The notes under the pieces are model-generated. The model ran no database searches. It was not told the DNA's origin and was given only the letters and a program-made list of their open reading frames with translations. The position numbers were made by a program, and so were the translations under genes. From Candidatus Rifleibacteriota bacterium (GTDB lineage Bacteria > Muiribacteriota > Ozemobacteria > Ozemobacterales > Ozemobacteraceae): 6,333 bases of DNA. Location of the stretch: the NCBI GenBank assembly GCA_028691595.1, contig JAQUZA010000197.1:1-6333 (forward strand), written 5' to 3'. Below are positions 1-4,986 of the stretch, one piece after another (position 1 is the first letter of the stretch; every line of letters starts with the position of its first letter).

Positions 1-1
1 G

Positions 2-1297
2 CTTGCGGCCACAGGTAACACCGCTCAAACACAGGCAGTTTACCATGCCATCGGCAAAGAAATGCTCAGTCTGGGCCTAAACTGGAACCTTGCCCCGGTT
101 CTTGACATCAACCACCCTGACAATCCCGGAATTGGTGCCAGATCGTTCGGCGACCAGCCTGCCCAGGTGGCAGAGCATGGCTGCGCAGCCATCAGAGGGC
201 TTCAGAGTGCCGGGGTTCTTGCCTGCGCCAAGCATTTCCCGGGCAAGGGAGAGGCTCATGTTGATTCTCACCTTACCCTACCGGTTATCCCCCACTCTAT
301 CGAACGTCTCGAAGCCGTAGAACTGTTTCCATTTAAAAAGGCAATCGAGGCAGAAGTGGCCGCCATTATGACCGCACATGTATTTTTCCCGGCGTTCGAA
401 AAGGCTCAAGACCTGCCTGCCACCCTCTCGAAAAGTGTTTTAACAGGCCTTCTTCGAGAAAAGTTGGGTTTCAAGGGCATTCTAGTCACAGATGATCTCG
501 AAATGGGTGCCATCACAGAGTCTTACGGTATAGCTCAAGCTGCCAGCCTGTCTTTTCATGCCGGGGCCGACCTGCTGCTCATCTGCCATAAACTTGACCA
601 GCAGCGACTGGCGGCAGAGGTGCTTCTTAAACAGCTGCAAACCAACAGCGAAACTGGCCGGCGGCTCGACGAAAGCCTTGCCAGAATAGATTCAGCCAGG
701 CAAAAACTCATGAAAAATCCGCCTTCTCAGCCGCTGAATCTGATTCGCGATTCCCATGCCAGTCTGATGACTGAAGTTCATGATCAGAGCGTCAAATTTT
801 TGCGTCATTCACCTGAGATGGTGCCCCTTAAAACCCATGAACGCCCCACTCTTTTTGTGCTGCCACAAATTTCCTCACTCGTTCAAGTTGAAGAAGAACA
901 CCGTCAAGGCAGCCTCAAAGCCATTGTAGCCCATGAGTTTCCAAAAGCAACGGTGGTGGTTTATGAGCCAAAATGCAGTGCCGGCGAACTTGCCGAATTG
1001 GTTAACAGCAGCGGCACTGCCATCGATTCTAATAGCCAGGTTGTCTTTTTCACTTATAATGCTCACCTGTTTAAAGACCAGCTGACTGCTATCAGCGAGT
1101 TGCGTGCAAAAACCTCTCGAATAGCAGTGGTCGCACTGCGCAACCCATATGACCTCTCAGGCTGCAAAAACATTGCTACCTGCGCTGCCACTTTTGGTTT
1201 CAGAACCCCTGCCGTTCAGGCGATTCTAAGGGTTTTCAAGGGTGAAACCAAACCTCAAAGCCACAACTGGCCAGTCTCAATCGCAGGCTGGAATTAA
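2..1297 (+). CDS. nagZ: NagZ-like glycoside hydrolase family 3 beta-N-acetylhexosaminidase (5' end outside window)
   Basis: The reading frame is open from base 2, and the residues before the ATG at 62 already fit the GH3 fold, so that ATG is internal and the true start lies upstream. GH3 enzymes of this type remove N-acetylglucosamine from peptidoglycan fragments by a retaining mechanism. Visible signatures, numbered from the ATG at 62: the WNLAPVLDIN strand (8-17), KHFPGKG (57-63) followed by DSH (68-70), and TDDLEMGA (143-150). By family knowledge the first Asp of TDD (D144) is the nucleophile and the His of DSH is the acid/base. The last ~180 residues look like the second alpha/beta domain of two-domain GH3 enzymes, with RNPYDL and a closing PVSI. 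This resembles the Bacillus-type two-domain NagZ rather than the ~340-residue single-domain form. The KHFPG(H/L)G position holds Lys. Signal peptide status cannot be judged. A 78-nt gap precedes the next gene, with no clear terminator. Confidence 0.93.
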   Translation, partial: LAATGNTAQTQAVYHAIGKEMLSLGLNWNLAPVLDINHPDNPGIGARSFGDQPAQVAEHGCAAIRGLQSAGVLACAKHFPGKGEAHVDSHLTLPVIPHSIERLEAVELFPFKKAIEAEVAAIMTAHVFFPAFEKAQDLPATLSKSVLTGLLREKLGFKGILVTDDLEMGAITESYGIAQAASLSFHAGADLLLICHKLDQQRLAAEVLLKQLQTNSETGRRLDESLARIDSARQKLMKNPPSQPLNLIRDSHASLMTEVHDQSVKFLRHSPEMVPLKTHERPTLFVLPQISSLVQVEEEHRQGSLKAIVAHEFPKATVVVYEPKCSAGELAELVNSSGTAIDSNSQVVFFTYNAHLFKDQLTAISELRAKTSRIAVVALRNPYDLSGCKNIATCAATFGFRTPAVQAILRVFKGETKPQSHNWPVSIAGWN

Positions 1298-1362
1298 TTA
1301 TCCGAAAAGGCTGCTAAACTCTGGTCTGCTTTATGCCGATGGTTCTCGAAGAAAATAGAATC

Positions 1363-1368
1363 AGGAGG
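1363..1368 (+). promoter_or_regulatory. Ribosome binding site AGGAGG that decides the start of the HEAT-repeat gene
   Basis: A perfect AGGAGG lies here. It is only 1 nt from the first in-frame ATG (1370), which is too close for initiation. It is 7 nt from the ATG at 1376 and 10 nt from the ATG at 1379. The start at 1376 is therefore preferred, giving 147 residues. Confidence 0.8.
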
Positions 1369-1375
1369 CATGATT

Positions 1376-1819
1376 ATGATGCACATAGAACTGAAGATTT
1401 TGGCCCTGACCCTGGTTTACTTTATGGGCTGGTTTATGTTTGAAAAAGTTTTTTCTGGTCTGTGGCGGCGCTGGCGTGGCGAAGAAGAGACCGCAAATAC
1501 GCTTCGACCCCGTGGAAAAGTTGTGCCGCTGGCGAGCGTCACTCCGGTCGATCAGACCTGGCGCTACATTAAAGGCCTTAAAAGCCCGGATTGGCGCATT
1601 AGACGTATTTCCTGCCTGCAGCTTGGCGATCGTCGCGGAACCGCAGTCGTAGAAGCCCTGATCGAAGCACTTGAAGACCCCCGGGAAGAAGTCAGCATCG
1701 CTGCTGGTGAAGCTCTGGCCCGGATCGGTGATCCGGCGGCCATTGAAGCAATGACCAGTCATTGTCGCAATCTCGAAGCCCGTTCAGGCAGATCTTACGA
1801 AAACTATCGCGCTGCCTGA
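1376..1819 (+). CDS. Small membrane-anchored HEAT-repeat protein
   Basis: The protein has 147 residues from the start preferred by its AGGAGG site. Residues 6-22 are a hydrophobic segment that reads as one membrane anchor. It is followed by a basic, Trp/Arg-rich stretch (30-34), so the C-terminal part should face the cytoplasm by the positive-inside rule. A polar linker (35-60) leads to two helical repeats of HEAT/PBS-lyase type, about 62-91 and 92-123. These carry the usual pattern of WRIRRISCLQLGD and VSIAAGEALARIGDPAAI. Such repeats are protein-binding scaffolds; no catalytic motif is visible, so a membrane-tethered adaptor is the best inference. The partner is unknown. The gene stands between the GH3 gene (78 nt away) and the GAF-phosphatase-like gene, from which it is separated by a strong hairpin. 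I cannot assign a named family beyond HEAT. Confidence 0.82.
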   Translation: MMHIELKILALTLVYFMGWFMFEKVFSGLWRRWRGEEETANTLRPRGKVVPLASVTPVDQTWRYIKGLKSPDWRIRRISCLQLGDRRGTAVVEALIEALEDPREEVSIAAGEALARIGDPAAIEAMTSHCRNLEARSGRSYENYRAA

Positions 1820-1837
1820 AAGCTATCTGACCAACTA

Positions 1838-1870
1838 CATACCCGCAAGATCAAATGGTTTGCGGGTATG
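1838..1870 (+). terminator. Perfect hairpin after the HEAT gene: weak terminator, attenuator or translational control element
   Basis: The arms CATACCCGCAA (1838-1848) and TTGCGGGTATG (1860-1870) are perfectly complementary over 11 bp, with an 11-nt loop. The downstream side has only a short T run (1875-1878), so intrinsic termination would be weak. The possible ATG of the next gene (1855-1857) lies inside the loop. The element may therefore end or attenuate the upstream transcript, or control translation of the next gene. The stem itself is certain; its role is inference. Confidence 0.5.
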
Positions 1871-3405
1871 ACAATTTTAGCGAGCCAACATTGAAACCAC
1901 ATCGCCAATTACTGACCAGAATCTGCCTGGCCGTCATTTTTGCCGGCCTGCTGGTAAACCTGCGCAGCATAATTTACCACGATACCGGCCTGCTTCTGGC
2001 TATTCTGGCTCTTGTGGCCATGCTCTCAGGTTTTTCGGGTCTTATATACTGCATCATCAGCCGGGATTCAGACATTCAGAGCCAAACAACCGCCGGCAGA
2101 AGCGACAAAACCAACCTCTCAGCCAGAGGTTCCGATCTGATTTCTGAATATGGGTTTCCCGGGCCAGATGGTGATCTGGCCGGTCTGCAGTATTTTCTGC
2201 ATCTCATACAGCCAGAAAGCTGTCTGGCTGACAAAGTCGGCCTGGCCCTCAAGCAGTTGCCGGAAATTTTTGCCGGGGCAACCTTTCTCTACTTCAGCAT
2301 CGAAGATTGTAAACTGCATTTTATCGCCGGCAGCAGAAAAGATTCTCAACAGCGGTGCGTAAAAATTCCGGTCGGCACAAGTATTGTAGATGAGATTGCC
2401 GAGAAGATAAAAGGCTGCATCGACCTGCGTTCAGTTAAAAGATCTGCAAATTTCAGCAGCCGGTTGCAGCTTTCGCCAGGCAACTCGAACAGTGGTCTGT
2501 TGTTGCCGGTAACCTTTTTTAACAATCTTCACGGCATTATTGCGGCAATCTCTACTGATAACGAGCTCTTATCTGAAGAAACAGGCAGTTTTCTCGAAAA
2601 ATTCTGTAGTGGACTGGCTCTGATGCTCGAAAATCATGAACTGTTTTTTGCAAACGCCGCAGCAAAGCAAAGCGAAGCCGAGAACCAGCTCGCAGCAACA
2701 CTGCTGAAGGCGATGCTTCCCGAGCAGGCCCCTGCCATCAGAGGCTGGGATCTAGCCCAGATAACCAGATACTCTCTCGAACATTCAGGCGATTTTCATG
2801 CCTACCTTAACCTGCCCGGCGACAAAATGATTATCGTCATCGGCAAATGTTCTGGCCCGGGGCTGAATTCAGCTCTGTTTTTAACAAGATTCAAAGCCAT
2901 GGTGGGCTGCCTTCTTGAGCAATGCCCGTCACCAGCCGACCTTTTGAACAGGCTTTCGGCCTATATGAACTCTGAAAGCATGACCGATCTTTTTGCAACA
3001 GCCGCAGCTGTGCTGATCAAAGCCTCAGACCGGGCGATAACCCTGGCTCTGGCAGGGCATCCGGCACCACTTATCAACCGCAGCCGCAGCGGTTATGTTG
3101 AGCTGCCCCAGCTGGAGGGCGGTGTACCCCTGGGGCTTTTCAACAAGGGTGTCGAACCCTATAAAAACCAGACAATTCAGCTATTGCCCGGCGATGGTAT
3201 TTTACTTTATACTGAGGGCGTTACCGAGTTTCCTGCTGGTGGCAGAGACCGTATAAGTCTTGAAGAATTCCGTCAGATGCTCGATCGGCTCGATGAAAAC
3301 AGCGCTGACGTAATGCTTGAAAACCTCTTCAGGCAGCTGACACCAGTGAATTCGGGGCAAAAAACAGCCGAAGATCACACTCTTATCTATGCAAAATCGG
3401 AGTAG
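1855..3405 (+). CDS. Membrane GAF-SpoIIE/PPM phosphatase-like regulator with degenerate metal site
   Basis: 516 residues from the ATG at 1855. Two hydrophobic segments (about 23-36 and 45-68) form a membrane hairpin, followed by a polar linker, a GAF-like sensor domain (about 126-262), a short helical connector and a C-terminal SpoIIE/RsbU-type PPM domain (about 275-515). The PPM fold is clear from the KAMLPE motif, SGDF (D313), IGKCSGPG, GHPAPL (H402), LLPGDGILLYTEGVTE and a final EDHTL. Active members dephosphorylate Ser/Thr on anti-sigma antagonists or similar partners. Of the four usual metal-binding Asp positions, only D313 is kept; the others read Lys331, Glu454 and Glu506. The protein may therefore be weakly active or a pseudophosphatase. 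No good ribosome site precedes the ATG, which sits in a hairpin loop. A TTG at 1891, with a weak GCGAG 6 nt upstream, is an alternative start giving 504 residues. The next gene begins 3 nt after the stop. Confidence 0.88.
   Translation: MVCGYDNFSEPTLKPHRQLLTRICLAVIFAGLLVNLRSIIYHDTGLLLAILALVAMLSGFSGLIYCIISRDSDIQSQTTAGRSDKTNLSARGSDLISEYGFPGPDGDLAGLQYFLHLIQPESCLADKVGLALKQLPEIFAGATFLYFSIEDCKLHFIAGSRKDSQQRCVKIPVGTSIVDEIAEKIKGCIDLRSVKRSANFSSRLQLSPGNSNSGLLLPVTFFNNLHGIIAAISTDNELLSEETGSFLEKFCSGLALMLENHELFFANAAAKQSEAENQLAATLLKAMLPEQAPAIRGWDLAQITRYSLEHSGDFHAYLNLPGDKMIIVIGKCSGPGLNSALFLTRFKAMVGCLLEQCPSPADLLNRLSAYMNSESMTDLFATAAAVLIKASDRAITLALAGHPAPLINRSRSGYVELPQLEGGVPLGLFNKGVEPYKNQTIQLLPGDGILLYTEGVTEFPAGGRDRISLEEFRQMLDRLDENSADVMLENLFRQLTPVNSGQKTAEDHTLIYAKSE
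2113..2230 (+). repeat. Cluster of three perfect intragenic stem-loops
   Basis: Three perfect inverted repeats follow one another inside the linker-coding part of the GAF-phosphatase-like gene. They are 2113-2119/2125-2131 (7 bp, 5-nt loop), 2162-2169/2174-2181 (GGCCAGAT, 8 bp, 4-nt loop) and 2209-2216/2223-2230 (CAGCCAGA, 8 bp, 6-nt loop). The second and third share the core GCCAGA/TCTGGC. They lie between the membrane segments and the GAF domain. Pairing is seen directly; any role in mRNA folding, protein binding or translational pausing is speculative. Confidence 0.35.
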
Positions 3406-3408
3406 ACA

Positions 3409-4128
3409 ATGAACAACGAAAGCCAGGTTCTCGAACAACATAAATTTGTCAGTGACCGCAAAGATCGCGAAGTCTTTCAGAGTGTCTTTGAAAAGATTTT
3501 TCAGTTTCCGGTTGCCGACATCGAGGTTGATTATCTCGATCAGCCGAGTGAGGTCTACTCGACTATCAACGATCGAACCAAAAAAATCCTGCAAAGCATT
3601 TCCAAACCCGAAAAAATAAGCATGATCGGCGGTCGCTTTCTTGAAGGCGGAGAATTCAGGTTGCAGAGCGGCAATCTGAATGTCTGCGTCAAAGAAGACG
3701 AATATAATTATGATTTGATTGAAAGTCTGAAGAATTTTCTTGGCCCGGTTTTTCCGTTATGGCTATTCAGAAACCCTTATATCTGGGGTGTAACCATCTA
3801 TGAAGATTATGAACGCCAGCATTTTTTCGATGTCAGAAACTATTCGGCCAGGTCAAGATTGCTTGAAGAGCCTGAAGTTGATATTTTCAGGCGTGATGAC
3901 GGTGTTATTCACAAATATCGTTTTTTCACCCGGGAAGAATTTGAACCAGAAGAAGGTTTAAAGCATCTGGCTCCGGTTTTTGAAGCAATGCGTCAGGGCC
4001 TGCAGAAAAGAAACTATGAGGGGCTTGAGGTTTTGCACACTTATTGCACCGATAAACCAGCCTTCAGGAAAATGGACCCCAGAACGAAACTCGGCAAGGA
4101 TATCAAATCGGTATTACTGCCAGATTGA
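3409..4128 (+). CDS. Conserved-looking soluble protein of unknown function, coupled to the phosphatase-like gene
   Basis: I do not recognise the family of this 239-residue protein. The ATG lies 3 nt after the upstream stop. GGAG at 3399-3402, overlapping the end of the upstream gene, is 6 nt from the start, so translational coupling is likely. There is no signal peptide or membrane segment, so it should be cytoplasmic. It is rich in charged and aromatic residues. An N-terminal charged region (1-60) is followed by an alternating strand-like region. An aromatic core follows with PLWLFRNPYIWG (116-127) and YEDYERQHFFDVRNY (131-145), then an acidic/basic stretch ending in HKYRFFTREEF. The C-terminal ~60 residues look helical. 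No nucleotide-binding loop, metal cluster or known catalytic motif is visible. Position suggests a partner, substrate or effector of the membrane phosphatase-like protein, or an adaptor for the TPR protein downstream. That is inference only. Confidence 0.85.
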   Translation: MNNESQVLEQHKFVSDRKDREVFQSVFEKIFQFPVADIEVDYLDQPSEVYSTINDRTKKILQSISKPEKISMIGGRFLEGGEFRLQSGNLNVCVKEDEYNYDLIESLKNFLGPVFPLWLFRNPYIWGVTIYEDYERQHFFDVRNYSARSRLLEEPEVDIFRRDDGVIHKYRFFTREEFEPEEGLKHLAPVFEAMRQGLQKRNYEGLEVLHTYCTDKPAFRKMDPRTKLGKDIKSVLLPD

Positions 4129-4149
4129 AATTTGCGAGGAGATTAACGG

Positions 4150-4899
4150 ATGGCAGACGCTGCAACCTATCGTGAAGGACTTCTTGATGAGGTTATCGAC
4201 GCATGCATCAAGCATCTGCGCACCCACCCGAACGATCACGAAAAGCTTTTTTACCTTGGCAACGCCTTTTTTCTGAAAAACCAGTTTGACAAGGCCTCTT
4301 TCTGCTATGTTAAGGCCGTCAACCAGAACCCTAAAAACCCGGTTTATTTTACGCACCTGGGGCACGCCTACCGTGAACTTGGCGATCGCGACCAGGCCGT
4401 TGCCTCATATGAATCGGTTTTAACCTTGAATCCGCGTTTTGCTGATGCCCACTTCAATGTCGGCCTGATTTTTTATGACAACAAGGCTTTCGATAAAGCC
4501 CTGGCCAGCTTTTCGAATGCCCTGGCAATCAACCCCCGTTATGCTGCAGCCCGCTACTACGTCGGGCGCATCTATGAAGATCAGGGGGCTATCAGCAAGG
4601 CCGTAAAAGAGTATCGCCAGGTCGTTGAAGAAACTCTTGGCGACAAGCTTTCACGCGGCAGTGTAACAATTGATCTTGGGGCAATCTTCTCTGATCTGGG
4701 CCTGCTCGATCAGGCCGAAGCCGAGTACCGCCGGCTGATAAAAGAGCACCCTGAGTATGCTGATCTGCATTTTCATCTTGGCATCATTCTGCGAAAAATG
4801 GGGCATCTCGACGAAGCCATGGAAGAATTCAGAATCGCTATCAAGCTCAACCCTCATTATATGGAAGCCCGACGCAAATATTGGGAAGCAGCTCAATAA
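4150..4899 (+). CDS. Cytoplasmic TPR-repeat protein (six TPRs)
   Basis: The protein has 249 residues. The start is supported by GAGGAG at 4136-4141, 8 nt before the ATG. An N-terminal helix pair (7-27) is followed by six tetratricopeptide repeats at about 30-61, 64-95, 98-129, 132-165, 170-201 and 204-235, with a closing helix (237-249). The repeats show the canonical G-x-x-(Y/F)...A...(Y/F)...A(L/V/I)...NP spacing, for example LGHAYRELGDRDQAVASYES. A short irregular insert (about 160-172) lies between repeats 4 and 5. There is no signal peptide or lipobox, so this is not the outer-membrane pilotin PilF/PilW type and should act in the cytoplasm. TPR arrays bind peptides or proteins, so the likely role is adaptor or assembly factor. 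It starts 21 nt after the unknown gene, probably in the same transcript, and precedes the assembly ATPase gene by 87 nt. The partner cannot be read from sequence. Confidence 0.92.
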   Translation: MADAATYREGLLDEVIDACIKHLRTHPNDHEKLFYLGNAFFLKNQFDKASFCYVKAVNQNPKNPVYFTHLGHAYRELGDRDQAVASYESVLTLNPRFADAHFNVGLIFYDNKAFDKALASFSNALAINPRYAAARYYVGRIYEDQGAISKAVKEYRQVVEETLGDKLSRGSVTIDLGAIFSDLGLLDQAEAEYRRLIKEHPEYADLHFHLGIILRKMGHLDEAMEEFRIAIKLNPHYMEARRKYWEAAQ

Positions 4900-4942
4900 C
4901 TGCCGGCTGACAAATCAGTTTCAATTTTCCTTATTATTCCTG

Positions 4943-4971
4943 TTTTCAAAGTTGCAATAATAGGGTAAGAT
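4943..4971 (+). promoter_or_regulatory. Possible weak sigma70-type promoter before the ATPase gene
   Basis: TTTTCA (4943-4948) and TAAGAT (4966-4971) each match the -35 and -10 consensus at four of six positions and are 17 nt apart, in an AT-rich 87-nt gap. Transcription would begin near 4978, leaving a leader under 10 nt. Such matches are common by chance in AT-rich gaps, so this is only a candidate. Confidence 0.2.
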
Positions 4972-4986
4972 AAGTGGCTGACTGCC

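Noticed and set aside
62..64. ATG as the true start of the GH3 gene
   Set aside because: The frame is open back to base 2, and the upstream residues (for example the LAATGN stretch) match the GH3 fold just before the conserved NWNLAPVLD strand, so the gene starts outside the window.
1356..1361. TAGAAT as a -10 promoter element for the HEAT gene
   Set aside because: It matches five of six bases, but no -35 lies at proper distance, and transcription would begin inside the ribosome binding site.
1361..1762. Antisense open frame of 133 codons opposite the HEAT gene
   Set aside because: It is a low-complexity shadow of a well-supported HEAT gene, with no ribosome site or recognisable domain.
3202..3594. 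Antisense open frame of 130 codons across the junction of the phosphatase-like and unknown genes
   Set aside because: It overlaps two well-supported genes with good coding signatures on the + strand and shows no domain of its own.
4150..4899. TPR gene as the pilotin PilF/PilW
   Set aside because: PilF-type proteins are secreted lipoproteins; this product has no signal peptide or lipobox cysteine at its N-terminus.
4905..4930. Terminator after the TPR gene
   Set aside because: The stem is only CTGA-CAAA-TCAG with wobble extensions, too weak to call even though T-rich sequence follows.
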